Assembly (NCBI RefSeq): GCF_004135935.1 | Contig: NZ_CP025086.1 | Location: forward strand, 2,666,001-2,730,000 | DNA: 64,000 bases | Origin: Methylovirgula ligni | GTDB lineage: Bacteria > Pseudomonadota > Alphaproteobacteria > Rhizobiales > Beijerinckiaceae | Reading direction: 5' to 3' | In this document: positions 25,670-35,152 of the stretch, piece after piece | Layout: each line of letters starts with the position of its first letter | How positions within the stretch are numbered: position 1 is the stretch's first letter | Notes under the pieces: model-generated | Databases searched by the model: none | What the model was told of the DNA's origin: nothing | Seen by the model: the letters and a program-made list of their open reading frames with translations, nothing else | Made by a program: the position numbers and the translations under genes

Positions 25670-26779
25670 GTGACGCGCGCGCTTGGCTTGATGAGCGGAA
25701 CATCTCTCGACGGTATCGATGTCGCCATCATCGAGACAGATGGCGCTGCGGACGTCACGCAGGGACCGGCGCGGTCTTTCGCTTACGACGACGAGGACCG
25801 CGCGCTTCTGCGCGCTGCCTTGGCCGCAGCGCAAGACCTGCCAGCCGACCCTGCTGCGCGCATGGCGCGTCCGGGCGTCCTCGCCGAAGCGGAGCGCCGC
25901 GTCACAACCCGCCATGCCGAGGCCGTGCGCGACTTTCTGATCGCGGAAATGATCGATCCGGCTTCCGTCGATATCGTCGGCTTTCACGGCCAGACCGTGA
26001 TTCATCGCCCGGCCGAGCGTTTCACGGTGCAGATCGGCGACGGCGTCCAACTCGCGCGGTCGGTCGGCCGGCCTGTCGCTTATGATTTTCGCGCTGCCGA
26101 TGTGGCGGCAGGCGGGCAGGGCGCGCCGCTCGTGCCCATCTATCACCGCGCACTGGTCGAGGCGGCCGGATTCGCGGAGCCGATCGTCGTCGTCAATATC
26201 GGCGGCGTCGCCAATCTCACCTATGTCGATGGCGGCGCGCCGGTCGCCTTCGATACCGGGCCGGGCAATGCGCTGATCGACGACACGATGTTTTCGCGCG
26301 CCGGCGAGAAGATGGACGGCGGCGGGTTGACCGCCGCAGCCGGCAAGGTCAATCCCGTCGCGCTCGCCGAACTGCTGGCGCATCCTTTTTTCGCACTGCC
26401 GCCGCCGAAATCGCTCGACCGCAATGCATTTTCAAGCGCCGCCGTCGCCGCTCTGCCGCTCGAAGATGCCGTCGCGACGCTCACCGCCTTCACCGCGCAC
26501 AGCATTGTCCGCGCGCTCGACCACCTGCCGAAGCAGCCCAAGCTCGTCGTACTTGTCGGCGGTGGCGCGCATAATCTGACGTTGCGTTGGCAATTGATGC
26601 AGCTCCTGCCTTGCGGGCTGGTGGTGGCCGAGGCTCTCGGTTGGTCGGGTGACGCGCTGGAGGCGCAAGCCTTCGCTTATCTCGCCGTGCGGCGGCTGAA
26701 GAATCTGCCGATCACGTTCCCGACAACGACAGGAGTCGCGGAGCCTATGCCGGGCGGTTTGATCGCTGGCGCGAATTGA
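25670..26779 (+). CDS. anmK: Anhydro-N-acetylmuramic acid kinase
   Basis: The 369-residue sugar kinase phosphorylates and opens 1,6-anhydro-MurNAc released from peptidoglycan, giving MurNAc-6-phosphate for recycling. Family marks are GLMSGTSLDGIDVA at residues 6-19, VDIVGFHGQTVIHRP, VAYDFRAADVAAGGQGAPLVPIYH, VVNIGGVANLTY and FDTGPGNALID. The start is GTG at 25670 with TGGAGGGAA upstream. In many Rhizobiales it is divergent from tyrS; here other coding elements separate them. Confidence 0.95.
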   Translation: MTRALGLMSGTSLDGIDVAIIETDGAADVTQGPARSFAYDDEDRALLRAALAAAQDLPADPAARMARPGVLAEAERRVTTRHAEAVRDFLIAEMIDPASVDIVGFHGQTVIHRPAERFTVQIGDGVQLARSVGRPVAYDFRAADVAAGGQGAPLVPIYHRALVEAAGFAEPIVVVNIGGVANLTYVDGGAPVAFDTGPGNALIDDTMFSRAGEKMDGGGLTAAAGKVNPVALAELLAHPFFALPPPKSLDRNAFSSAAVAALPLEDAVATLTAFTAHSIVRALDHLPKQPKLVVLVGGGAHNLTLRWQLMQLLPCGLVVAEALGWSGDALEAQAFAYLAVRRLKNLPITFPTTTGVAEPMPGGLIAGAN

Positions 26780-26869
26780 CCTACGCGCGGAACCATCGTC
26801 ACACTAGCATGCGGATTGCGGGCTAGGGTGCCGGCGATCCAATTCCGCTGCGAGCCGCAAGGAGCTGCC

Positions 26870-27436
26870 ATGCCCCGCCTGACGCCCATTCCGCCTGCTG
26901 AACTCAGCCCCGAGCAGCGCGTGCTCTATAACGACATGAAGGAAGGGATTGAGACGAATTTTAAGGGTTTCACCGCCATCCGCAGCGACGGTGCGCTGAT
27001 CGGGCCCTGGACGGCGTGGCTCACCGAGCCGAAGTTCGGGGAAGCGAGCTGGCATCTCGTCCGTGCACTCGCCGACAAGCCTGCGTTGCCGCGCAATGTG
27101 CGCGAGGTCGCCATTCTCGTCACCGGCGCGCATTTCAAATCGGCCTATGAGCTTTATGCGCATGTGTTGGTCAGCGAGTTGCGCGGTCTCTCGGATGAAA
27201 AGATTTCAACGATCGTTGCCGGTCAGCGGCCTGTCGATCTGACTCGCGAAGAGGCCGTCGCCTATGATTTCGCCAGCGCCCTCATCAGCGGCGGCACCTT
27301 GCCGGAGCTGACCTACCGGAGTGCGGTGCAACTCTTCACGCCGCATGGCGCGGCGGAGCTTTCCTATCTCGTTGGGCTGTATGCGCTCGTGTCGATCACG
27401 CTCAACACGTTCGACATTCCGGTGCCGGAAGTGTAG
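26870..27436 (+). CDS. Carboxymuconolactone decarboxylase family protein
   Basis: The 188-residue all-helical protein has the family core REVAILVTGAHFKSAYELYAHVLVSELRGLSDEKI. The AhpD-type CxxC pair is absent, so it is not a peroxidase of that kind. The conserved E and H of the gamma-carboxymuconolactone decarboxylase subgroup are kept, but no partner genes for the beta-ketoadipate pathway are nearby, so the reaction is open. The ATG at 26870 follows AAGGAGCTGCC and begins MPRLTPIPPAELSPEQR, typical of the group. Confidence 0.8.
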   Translation: MPRLTPIPPAELSPEQRVLYNDMKEGIETNFKGFTAIRSDGALIGPWTAWLTEPKFGEASWHLVRALADKPALPRNVREVAILVTGAHFKSAYELYAHVLVSELRGLSDEKISTIVAGQRPVDLTREEAVAYDFASALISGGTLPELTYRSAVQLFTPHGAAELSYLVGLYALVSITLNTFDIPVPEV

Positions 27437-27451
27437 GCGGCCAGACAGACC

Positions 27452-28201
27452 CTAGATGAGCGGGCGCGTGGCGTTTTCGACATCGTCTACGCGCGCCAAT
27501 TTCTTCAAGGCATCTTCATTGATGATCCTCAAGGTCCGGTCATCGAGCTCGATCGATCGTTCCTTGCGCAGTCTTTGCAAGGTCTTGTTGGTGTGGACGA
27601 GGGAGAGTCCGAGCGTATCGGCGAGATGGCTTTGTCGCATGGGCATATCGAGCTGGTTGCGCTTCGTCATCCCCAGTCCGCGCGCCTTGTCGAAAAGATA
27701 CCAAAGCAGATAGGCAATGCGCTCGATCGCGGTTCTGCGCCCGAGTGAGAGGATTTGCTCGTCCAGACTGCGCTCCTGGTTCGCCGCGAGCCAAGTGACG
27801 TCATAGGCGAGTTGCGTGTCGCTCGCGAAGAACGTCCAAAGCTTGTCGCGTGGGAAAACGCAGAGCACGGAATCGGTTAGCGCCTCGATGCCATGTCCCA
27901 AGGTTTCCGACATGGAAGATTGCAAGCCGAGAAAATCGCCAGGCAACGCATAGTTTATGATCTGGCGACGGCCATCCTCGAGGGTCTTATAACGGAACGC
28001 CCAGCCGGACAAAACTGTAAACAGGTGGCTCGCACGGGCTTGCTCAAGCAATATGGTTCCACCCGGCGCGACGGTCAGCTCACCGATTTTAAAAGCCTGA
28101 ATGACGTTTACATCGATAAGCCGCCCGCCAAAGACGGGAAGCTCGCGCAAGGGACACTTCGCACAAGGCGTGGCGATGTTCTGACTTGCTGTGCTCGCCA
28201 T
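27452..28201 (-). CDS. Crp/Fnr family transcriptional regulator
   Basis: A regulator with an N-terminal cyclic-nucleotide-binding-like fold (GELTVAPGGTILLEQARASHLFTVLSGWAFRYKTLEDGRRQIINYALPGDFLGLQ) and a C-terminal Crp-type HTH (MPMRQSHLADTLGLSLVHTNKTLQRLRKE, near residues 175-205). Two N-terminal cysteines, C13 and C16 in TPCAKCPL, remain, but a classical FNR cluster needs three there plus a central one, so iron-sulfur sensing is doubtful. It was started at the ATG at 28201; a start at 28261 would add 20 residues. It is divergent from a sensor kinase, a pairing common in Rhizobiales stress regulation. Confidence 0.85.
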   Translation of the reverse strand: MASTASQNIATPCAKCPLRELPVFGGRLIDVNVIQAFKIGELTVAPGGTILLEQARASHLFTVLSGWAFRYKTLEDGRRQIINYALPGDFLGLQSSMSETLGHGIEALTDSVLCVFPRDKLWTFFASDTQLAYDVTWLAANQERSLDEQILSLGRRTAIERIAYLLWYLFDKARGLGMTKRNQLDMPMRQSHLADTLGLSLVHTNKTLQRLRKERSIELDDRTLRIINEDALKKLARVDDVENATRPLI

Positions 28202-28355
28202 AAAATCAGATCCGATAAATGCTGTGAAAAATCTGCGCCTCATAAGAGGCCGTGAGATCAATCACAAGCAAGCCTTCCTCCCGGCGACTCGCTTATGTCA
28301 AAGTTAAATGACCCGCACGCCAGAAGGGTCTACGCACCGCACGGCTGGAGGTGCG

Positions 28356-29357
28356 ATGCGCATTTTCGATTTTATGGATCGTATCGAGCGGACGGACGCG
28401 CACGGCGCCCGTAGCTATCTCTTCGCCTTGGCTGCTACGGCGCTGGCAGCCGTGTTGCAGAACACTTTGACTGCTGCGACGTTCCCTTTCCCGCTTTTGT
28501 TCTATGTGCCCGCCATCGGCCTGGCGACGCTCTATGGCGGCGCGGGCCCCGGCGCTTTGGCAGCTGTCCTGTCGGCGCTCGGTGTTTTCCATTTTGCATG
28601 GCCCGGGCCCCACGTCGGCGTGCAGGGATGGACGCTGATCCTGCCTTATATTGTTTATGCTACTGTAATAGCTGGATATGTATTCATAATCAGCGCGCTC
28701 CGGACGAGGTTCGCCGAGATGCGGCGGCAGCACGTCGAGGCGGCGGCAGAGCTCAATTCGCTCGATGGGAAGTTGCGCGCGCTCCAGCATCGCATGACCA
28801 GCAACATGCAGGCCGTGGCGAGCTTGCTGACATTGGAGAAAATGAAGCTGCGATGGGACCCCGGCGCGGTTCGCGTCCTCGATGACGCCCGGCAGAGAGT
28901 CGTCGATATGAGCCGGATCAGCCGCCGGCTGAACGAGCGGGTCGTGGAAGGACTAGAGATCAAGGACTATCTGCAATTGCTCTGCGCGGATTTTCAATCG
29001 GCCGCCGCTTCGCACGAAATCGTCAGCGTCGTTTCGGACGATGTCGATATCAAGGACCCGGAAAAGCTGATGGCCTTGTCCGTGCTGATTGGCGAAGCCA
29101 TCGGCAATGCGTTGAAACACGCATTTCCTGACAAGCACGTCGGAACGATTTCCGTCGCGCTCAAGCGCATCACCCCGACTTCTTGCCGCTTGATCGTTCA
29201 AGACGACGGTTGCGGCTTGCCGCAGCACATCGACCTCGCGGACCCGGCCACAAGCGGCTTTCTCATCATGCAGGCGATGGCGGTTCAGATCGGCGGCAAA
29301 CTTGAAACTTTGCCGTCGTCATTGGGCACGACGCTGAGCGTGCGTTTCGACGCCTAG
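28356..29357 (+). CDS. Membrane sensor histidine kinase, HWE/HisKA_2-like
   Basis: The 333-residue protein starts with a four-helix KdpD-like (DUF4118) membrane region at about residues 20-115. A helical dimerisation part follows with the phospho-acceptor H145 in LQHRMTSNMQ, a degenerate form of the usual HRVKNNLQ. The ATPase domain has the N-box GEAIGNALKHAF and the G-box DDGCGLP. The ATG at 28356 has CTGGAGGTGCG upstream. No response regulator is adjacent. Phosphate is probably passed to a regulator elsewhere, such as the general stress response PhyR, but this is inference. Confidence 0.8.
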   Translation: MRIFDFMDRIERTDAHGARSYLFALAATALAAVLQNTLTAATFPFPLLFYVPAIGLATLYGGAGPGALAAVLSALGVFHFAWPGPHVGVQGWTLILPYIVYATVIAGYVFIISALRTRFAEMRRQHVEAAAELNSLDGKLRALQHRMTSNMQAVASLLTLEKMKLRWDPGAVRVLDDARQRVVDMSRISRRLNERVVEGLEIKDYLQLLCADFQSAAASHEIVSVVSDDVDIKDPEKLMALSVLIGEAIGNALKHAFPDKHVGTISVALKRITPTSCRLIVQDDGCGLPQHIDLADPATSGFLIMQAMAVQIGGKLETLPSSLGTTLSVRFDA

Positions 29358-30046
29358 CTTGTCCGCTCGGCGGGTTCCGCGCGCGTCGGCGTCGGCAGCT
29401 TCGGCGGATTGCCGAGGCGGCGGTCGAGATAAATGCCGACTTCTTCGATGAGCGGCTCGACGCAATTTTCGAAGAAATGGTTGGCGCCGGGAATGACCGC
29501 GTGCTCGATCGCGATGCCCTTCTGCGTCTTCAGCTTCTCGATCAATCCGGTGACCTCCTTCAGCGGCGCGACGCGGTCCTGATCGCCGTGGACGAAGAGG
29601 CCCGAGGACGGGCAGGGCGCGAGGAAAGAGAAGTCGAAGCGGTTGGCCGGCGGCGCGACCGAAATGAAGCCCTCGACCTCCGGCCGGCGCATCAGAAGCT
29701 GCATGCCGATCCAGGAGCCGAAGGAGACGCCGGCGATCCAGCAGGCGCGCGCTTCGGGGTTGATTGCCTGCGCCCAATCGAGCGCGGCCGCCGCATCCGA
29801 GAGTTCGCCCTGGCCGTGGTCGAACGCGCCCTGACTGCGACCGACACCGCGGAAATTGAAGCGCAGCACCGAAAAGCCGCGCTCGGCGAAAGCATAATAG
29901 AGATTGTAGACAATTTGGTTGTTCATCGTCCCGCCGAACTGCGGGTGCGGATGCAGGATGATGGCGATCGGCGCCCCACGCTGCGCCGAGGGGTGGAAGC
30001 GCCCCTCGAGACGACCGGCTGGACCGTTGAAAATGACCTCGGGCAT
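29354..30046 (-). CDS. Alpha/beta hydrolase
   Basis: A 230-residue hydrolase of the dienelactone/YpfH-like group: IILHPHPQFGGTMNNQIVYNLYYAF (an oxyanion-hole strand), GFSVLRFNFRGVGRSQG, the nucleophile elbow GVSFGSW with the catalytic serine, the acid in HGDQDRVAPL and the histidine in PGANHFFENC. All triad members are present. It is the usual divergent neighbour of the suf operon in Rhizobiales, but no link to iron-sulfur assembly is known. Its stop overlaps the kinase stop region by four bases. Confidence 0.85.
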   Translation of the reverse strand: MPEVIFNGPAGRLEGRFHPSAQRGAPIAIILHPHPQFGGTMNNQIVYNLYYAFAERGFSVLRFNFRGVGRSQGAFDHGQGELSDAAAALDWAQAINPEARACWIAGVSFGSWIGMQLLMRRPEVEGFISVAPPANRFDFSFLAPCPSSGLFVHGDQDRVAPLKEVTGLIEKLKTQKGIAIEHAVIPGANHFFENCVEPLIEEVGIYLDRRLGNPPKLPTPTRAEPAERTS

Positions 30047-30126
30047 TCGATCTCCTAAAAGCTTGCGGTGTGCTCCGCACTAGCCGCGGTATGCCGCGCC
30101 GCAGGCCTGCTATCCCGCGGGTTTGC

Positions 30127-30155
30127 TTGACGCATAGGCCACTGGCCCACATAAT
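30127..30155 (+). promoter_or_regulatory. Promoter of the suf operon
   Basis: TTGACG (30127-30132) and CATAAT (30150-30155) are separated by 17 bases, an optimal sigma-70-type arrangement. The expected start is around 30162, which falls directly on the iron-control palindrome. The leader to the first gene is about 160 bases. Confidence 0.65.
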
Positions 30156-30160
30156 CTGGC

Positions 30161-30177
30161 GTTAGAATTGTTCTAAC
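30161..30177 (+). promoter_or_regulatory. Irr-type iron-control box upstream of suf
   Basis: GTTAGAATTGTTCTAAC is a perfect palindrome around a central three bases. It matches the known Irr box pattern (TTAGAA-N3-TTCTAA), the binding site of the Rhizobiales iron regulator Irr. The location at the transcription start predicts repression when haem and iron are scarce, in line with other Rhizobiales suf operons. Binding is inferred. Confidence 0.7.
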
Positions 30178-30321
30178 CGTTTCGGCGCGTTATAGCGCCA
30201 GTCCAAACGGCATGCCGGCAAATCAGGGGTCTTCCTCTACACGCCCGGCCATCCGAATTGCAATTATTTTGGCACGGCGAAGGGCTTTTTCATTTCGCCT
30301 TGCGCCAGGGAAGGGTGATCA

Positions 30322-31497
30322 GTGCAGCGTTCGCGCGCCTATCTCGATCATAATGCGACGACGCCGCTGCGGCCCGTGGCGCGCGAGGCCATGCTTGTAG
30401 CCTTGACGCAGGAGGGCAATGCCTCGTCCGTGCATCATGAAGGCCGGGCGGCGCGGGCGCGGCTCGAATCGGCGCGCGAGGCTTTGGCTGGCTTCGTCAA
30501 AACCCAGCCCAAGAATGTTTATTTCACCTCGGGCGCGACCGAGGCACTGAACCTCGCTCTCACGCCAGAACTTGAGCTTGACGGTAACAAAGCCCCGTTC
30601 GAGATGCTTTTGGTCGCGGCCGGGGAACACGCCTGCGTTCTCGCAGGGCATAGATTCCCCGCGACCGCCGTGGAGAAACTGCCGCTGACGGCAGACGGCG
30701 TCCTCGACCTCGCCGCTCTCGACGCGGCTCTGGCCCGCCACGCGGGGCGCCGGGTGCTGCTGGCGCTCCAGGCGGCCAATAACGAGACGGGCGTCATCCA
30801 GCCGGTTGCCGCGGCCGCGGCCCGGGTTCACGCCGCCGGCGGAGCCTTGGTTTGCGACGGTGTCCAGGCGGCGGGCAAGGCACCCAGTGACTTTTCCGCC
30901 CTGGACGCGGATGTTCTGGTGCTTTCGGCCCATAAAATAGGTGGTCCACAGGGGACGGGGGCCCTTTGTTTTGCAAAGAGTCGCCATCATATTTTAAATG
31001 GTCTAATTCGAGGGGGAGGTCAGGAGCGTGGGCTCCGCGCCGGAACCCAGAATGTCGCCGCGATCGTGGGCTTTGCGGCCGCGGCCGAGGCTTTGGCTCA
31101 GGCGGGGGTGGCCGAAATGGCCCGGCTCGCCGGTCTGCGTGACCGGCTGGAGCGGGCGGTTAAGGCCCTCGCGCCGGAGGCCGTGATTTTTGGCGCGGGA
31201 GCGCCACGTTTGCCCAATACGGCGAATTTCGCCGTGCCGGGTGTGGGGGCGGAGGTTTTGTTGATGGCGCTCGATCTCGAAGGCGTCGCGGTCTCGTCAG
31301 GGTCCGCCTGCTCTTCGGGCAAGGTCAAGCGCTCGCATGTTCTCGAGGCGATGGGCGTGCCGCCTGCATTAGCGGAAGGCGCGATCCGGGTCAGCCTCGG
31401 CTGGAATAGCGAGGAGGACGATGTGGAGCGGTTTCGGATCGCCTTCGTCAGGGCGGTCGAGACGCTCAAGGCAAAGCGGGTGAAGCCCGCCGCGTAG
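30322..31497 (+). CDS. Cysteine desulfurase, IscS/NifS class
   Basis: The 391-residue PLP enzyme removes sulfur from cysteine as an enzyme-bound persulfide for iron-sulfur assembly. The N-terminus is YLDHNATTPLRP. The Schiff-base lysine is K205 in LVLSAHKIGGPQG and the persulfide cysteine is C330 in SSGSACSSGKVKRSHVL, on the long flexible loop of group I enzymes. It starts with GTG at 30322 after GGGAAGGG. It is the first gene of the suf operon, which thus has two desulfurases of different class, this one and SufS. Confidence 0.92.
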   Translation: MQRSRAYLDHNATTPLRPVAREAMLVALTQEGNASSVHHEGRAARARLESAREALAGFVKTQPKNVYFTSGATEALNLALTPELELDGNKAPFEMLLVAAGEHACVLAGHRFPATAVEKLPLTADGVLDLAALDAALARHAGRRVLLALQAANNETGVIQPVAAAAARVHAAGGALVCDGVQAAGKAPSDFSALDADVLVLSAHKIGGPQGTGALCFAKSRHHILNGLIRGGGQERGLRAGTQNVAAIVGFAAAAEALAQAGVAEMARLAGLRDRLERAVKALAPEAVIFGAGAPRLPNTANFAVPGVGAEVLLMALDLEGVAVSSGSACSSGKVKRSHVLEAMGVPPALAEGAIRVSLGWNSEEDDVERFRIAFVRAVETLKAKRVKPAA

Positions 31498-31550
31498 GAA
31501 TTGAAGTCTGAACCAGCGGTCCTTGAAACCGCCGAGGTGAGGAGAGAAGA

Positions 31551-33035
31551 ATGGCTGCGGTGCAGGAAACGATCGATCGCGTCAAAGCGATCGACGTGAG
31601 CGAATACAAGTACGGGTTCTCGACCGATATCGAGTCGGACAAGGCGCCCAAGGGTCTCAACGAAGATATCGTCCGTTTTATTTCGGCGAAGAAGAACGAG
31701 CCGGAATGGCTGACCGAATGGCGGCTTGAAGCCTATCGCCGTTGGCTGACGATGACGGAACCGCGCTGGGCGCGCGTTTCCTACGGCCCGATCAATTATC
31801 AGGATCTCTATTATTACGCTGCGCCGAAGACGGCTGCGGGGCCGAAGTCGCTTGACGAGGTCGATCCGGAACTTCTGAAGGTCTACGAGAAGCTCGGCAT
31901 CCCGTTGAACGAGCGGGCGATCCTCGCCGGCGTCGAAGGCGCGGGCGAAACAAGCGGCCGCATCGCCGTCGATGCGGTGTTCGATTCCGTCTCGGTGGTC
32001 ACGACCTTCAAGGAAGAGCTTGCCAAGGCCGGCGTCATCTTCTGCGCCATCTCAGAGGCGGTGAAGAACCATCCCGAACTCGTGCGCAAATATCTTGGCT
32101 CGGTTGTGCCGCCCACCGACAATTTCTTCGCGACGCTGAACAGCGCCGTGTTCTCGGACGGCTCGTTCGTTTATGTGCCGCCGGGCGTGCGCTGCCCGAT
32201 GGAGCTTTCGACCTATTTCCGCATCAACGAGAAGAATACCGGCCAGTTCGAACGCACTTTGATCATCGCCGACAAGGGCGCCTACGTCTCCTATCTCGAA
32301 GGCTGCACGGCGCCGAAGCGCGACGAGAACCAGCTCCATGCCGCGGTCGTCGAGCTGATCGCGCTCGAAGACGCCGAGATCAAATATTCGACGGTGCAGA
32401 ACTGGTATCCGGGCGATTCCGAAGGCAAGGGCGGCGTCTATAATTTCGTCACCAAGCGCGGCGATTGCCGCGGCGCGCGCTCGAAAATCTCCTGGACGCA
32501 GGTCGAGACCGGCTCGGCCATCACCTGGAAATATCCGTCCTGCATCCTGCGCGGCGACAATTCGCGCGGCGAATTCTATTCGATCGCGATTTCGAATGGC
32601 CATCAGCAGGTCGATTCCGGCACCAAGATGATCCACCTCGGTAAGAACACGACGAGCCGGGTGATCTCGAAGGGCATTGCCGCCGGCCATTCGCAGAACA
32701 CCTATCGCGGTCAGATCTCCGCGCATCGCAAGGCGACGGGCGCGCGCAATTTCACCAATTGCGACTCGCTGCTCATCGGCAACGACTGCGGCGCGCATAC
32801 CGTGCCCTATATCGAGGCGCATAACCGCTCGACGCAATTCGAGCATGAGGCGACAACCTCGAAAATTTCAGAGGATCAGCTCTTCTATTGTATGCAGCGC
32901 GGGCTCAATGCGGAGGAGGCGACGGCGCTCATCGTCAACGGCTTCGTCCGCGACGTGTTGCAGCAATTGCCGATGGAATTCGCCGTCGAGGCGCAGAAGC
33001 TGATCGCCGTTTCGCTCGAAGGCAGCGTTGGCTGA
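31551..33035 (+). CDS. sufB: Fe-S cluster assembly scaffold SufB
   Basis: The 494-residue scaffold forms the SufBC2D complex on which iron-sulfur clusters are built. Typical blocks are [88 protein letters not shown] and [23 protein letters not shown]. The last holds the cysteine that accepts sulfur, and [20 protein letters not shown] follows. The ATG is preceded by GAGGAGAGAAGA. The protein is full length with all known functional residues. Confidence 0.96.
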   Translation: MAAVQETIDRVKAIDVSEYKYGFSTDIESDKAPKGLNEDIVRFISAKKNEPEWLTEWRLEAYRRWLTMTEPRWARVSYGPINYQDLYYYAAPKTAAGPKSLDEVDPELLKVYEKLGIPLNERAILAGVEGAGETSGRIAVDAVFDSVSVVTTFKEELAKAGVIFCAISEAVKNHPELVRKYLGSVVPPTDNFFATLNSAVFSDGSFVYVPPGVRCPMELSTYFRINEKNTGQFERTLIIADKGAYVSYLEGCTAPKRDENQLHAAVVELIALEDAEIKYSTVQNWYPGDSEGKGGVYNFVTKRGDCRGARSKISWTQVETGSAITWKYPSCILRGDNSRGEFYSIAISNGHQQVDSGTKMIHLGKNTTSRVISKGIAAGHSQNTYRGQISAHRKATGARNFTNCDSLLIGNDCGAHTVPYIEAHNRSTQFEHEATTSKISEDQLFYCMQRGLNAEEATALIVNGFVRDVLQQLPMEFAVEAQKLIAVSLEGSVG

Positions 33036-33067
33036 CGCCCGCGCCTTCGCCCACAAGGATTAAAGCC

Positions 33068-33820
33068 ATGTTGGAAGTCAAGAACCTGAGCGTGTCGATC
33101 GGCGACCGCGAAATCCTGAAGGACTTCAACCTCCAGGTCGCGGACGGCGAGGTCGCGGCGATCATGGGGCCGAACGGCTCCGGCAAATCGACGCTCTCCT
33201 ACGTTATCGCCGGCAAGCCGGACTATGAGGTCACGTCGGGCGAAGTGCTGCTCGATGGCGAGAACATTCTCGAATTGTCGCCGGACGAGCGCGCCGCCAA
33301 GGGCGTGTTCCTCGCCTTTCAATATCCGGTCGAGATTCCGGGCGTCACGACGATGACCTTTCTGAAAGCGACGCTCAACGCCATCCGCCGGCAGCGGGGC
33401 GAACCGGAGCTTTCGATCCCGGATTTCGTGAAGCGCGTGAACAAGGCGGCAGCCAAGCTCGACATCAAGCCCGATCTCCTGAAGCGCGCGGTCAATGTCG
33501 GCTTCTCGGGCGGCGAGAAGAAGCGCATGGATATTTTCCAATTGGCCTTTCTGGAACCGCGCTTCGCCATTCTCGACGAGACGGATTCCGGCCTCGATAT
33601 CGATGCGTTGCGGGTCGTCGCCGATGGCGTCAACGCCTTGCGCACGAAGGATCGCAGCTTCCTCGTCATCACGCATTATCAGCGCCTGCTCGAATATATC
33701 GTGCCGGACAAAGTGCATGTGATGGCGGGCGGCCGGATCGTGCGCAGCGGCGGCAGGGAGCTGGCGCATGAACTCGAAAAGCGCGGCTACAAGGATTACG
33801 TCGAAGCGGAAGTGGCATAG
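33068..33820 (+). CDS. sufC: Fe-S cluster assembly ATPase SufC
   Basis: The 250-residue soluble ABC-type ATPase drives structural change in SufBC2D. Walker A GPNGSGKST is at residues 34-42, followed by the SufC-specific FLAFQYPVEIPGV, the signature FSGGEKKRMDIFQL, Walker B FAILDETDSGLDID and a switch histidine in VITHYQRLLEYI. It begins 32 bases after sufB, and sufD starts three bases after its stop. The ATG at 33068 starts the homologous part. Confidence 0.96.
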   Translation: MLEVKNLSVSIGDREILKDFNLQVADGEVAAIMGPNGSGKSTLSYVIAGKPDYEVTSGEVLLDGENILELSPDERAAKGVFLAFQYPVEIPGVTTMTFLKATLNAIRRQRGEPELSIPDFVKRVNKAAAKLDIKPDLLKRAVNVGFSGGEKKRMDIFQLAFLEPRFAILDETDSGLDIDALRVVADGVNALRTKDRSFLVITHYQRLLEYIVPDKVHVMAGGRIVRSGGRELAHELEKRGYKDYVEAEVA

Positions 33821-33823
33821 GCC

Positions 33824-35152
33824 ATGAGCATTCAGATCATTCCCACGGCAACAGCGGCGGAAAACGCGCTGGCGGAGACATTCAGAGCCGCCAAAGCGAC
33901 TCTGCCGGGCAATACCGCGGTGGCCGAACAGCGCGCCCACGCCTTCGAGGCTTTCGCCCGTGCCGGCCTGCCGAACCGCCGCCTCGAAGCCTGGCACTAT
34001 ACCGATCTGCGCAATCTGATGCGCCAGGCGCTGCCGCTCGCGCCGGTGCCCAATGCGCGGGACATTGCAAAGCTCGCCACGGAGGCGGCGCGCTTGCCGT
34101 CGCCGCGGCTTGTCCTCGTCGATGGTGTCTTCGCGCCGGAACTGTCCAGCCCGGTGCCTGCGGGCGTGACGGTGACGTCGCTTGCCGCCGCCCTCGCCAA
34201 GGGCGAACCGGCACTGACTGAGGCCCTCGGCGCTGTCTGGGCGGAAGCCGACGATGCGATCATCTCGCTCAATGCGGCTTTGATGCAGGATGGCCTCGTC
34301 ATCGATGTGGCGCCGGGCGCCAAGCTCGAAGCGCCGCTCCATATCGTCTATGCGACCGTGGCGTCGGAGCCGGCGGCGCGTTTCTCGCGCTCGCTGGTGC
34401 GCGTCGGCGCGGGTGCCACATTCCGCTTCAACGAATTGAGCCTGGGGCAGGGCGGCCGCACGGGCCAGACCAATAATGTGCTGATCCTCGACGTCGGCGA
34501 TGGCGCCGATGTGGCGCATACGCTCTCGCTCACCGGGACGGAACCGGGCAGCCTGCGGCTCGAAACCTTCCTGGTGAAGCTCGGGGCGAAGGCGAAGTTC
34601 GACAGTTTCGCGCTGATCACCGGCGCGGGACTGGTGCGCCGGCAAATCTACAAGCTCTTCGCCGGGGCCGACGCGAAGGCCGCGCTGCGCGGCGTGTCCC
34701 TGCTGCGCGGGCGCGAACATGCGGACACGACGCTCTTCGTGCGCCATGCGGCGACGGGCTGCGAGGGCCGCCAGAATTTTCGCTATATCCTCGATGATGA
34801 GGCGACGGGTATCTTTCAGGGCAAGATCGTCGTCGATCGCCTCGCCCAGAAGACCGATGGGCGGATGCTCGCCAAGGCTCTGGTGCTCAACGACGACGCG
34901 ACCATGAACAGCCGGCCGGAGTTGGAAATCTTCGCGGATGACGTGGCCTGCGGTCACGGCGCGACCGTCGGCGGCCTCGATGCCGATCAGCTCTTCTATC
35001 TCCAGGCGCGCGGCCTGCCGGCGAAGGAGGCGGAAGCCTTGTTGCTCGAAGCTTTCGCAGCCGAGCCTGCCGACGCGATCGGCGATGACGCGCTCGTCGC
35101 CGCCTACCGCGCCGAGATCGCGGCCTGGCTCGCAGGGAGGGCGAAGGCATGA
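33824..35152 (+). CDS. sufD: Fe-S cluster assembly protein SufD
   Basis: The 442-residue partner of SufB is a beta-helix protein needed for iron delivery to the scaffold. It has the pattern LPNRRLEAWHYTDLRNLMRQALP near the start. The C-terminal core reads GREHADTTLFVRHAATGCEGRQNFRYILDDEATGIFQGKIVVDRLAQKTDGRMLAKALVLNDDATMNSRPELEIFADDVACGHGATVGGLDADQLFYLQARGL, including the histidine in the CGHG block. It overlaps sufS by four bases (ATGA). Confidence 0.95.
   Translation: MSIQIIPTATAAENALAETFRAAKATLPGNTAVAEQRAHAFEAFARAGLPNRRLEAWHYTDLRNLMRQALPLAPVPNARDIAKLATEAARLPSPRLVLVDGVFAPELSSPVPAGVTVTSLAAALAKGEPALTEALGAVWAEADDAIISLNAALMQDGLVIDVAPGAKLEAPLHIVYATVASEPAARFSRSLVRVGAGATFRFNELSLGQGGRTGQTNNVLILDVGDGADVAHTLSLTGTEPGSLRLETFLVKLGAKAKFDSFALITGAGLVRRQIYKLFAGADAKAALRGVSLLRGREHADTTLFVRHAATGCEGRQNFRYILDDEATGIFQGKIVVDRLAQKTDGRMLAKALVLNDDATMNSRPELEIFADDVACGHGATVGGLDADQLFYLQARGLPAKEAEALLLEAFAAEPADAIGDDALVAAYRAEIAAWLAGRAKA

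Noticed and set aside
32885-34957. A 690-residue minus-strand open frame
   Set aside because: It is the mirror of sufB, sufC and sufD; the composition is Arg/His/Glu rich with no motif.
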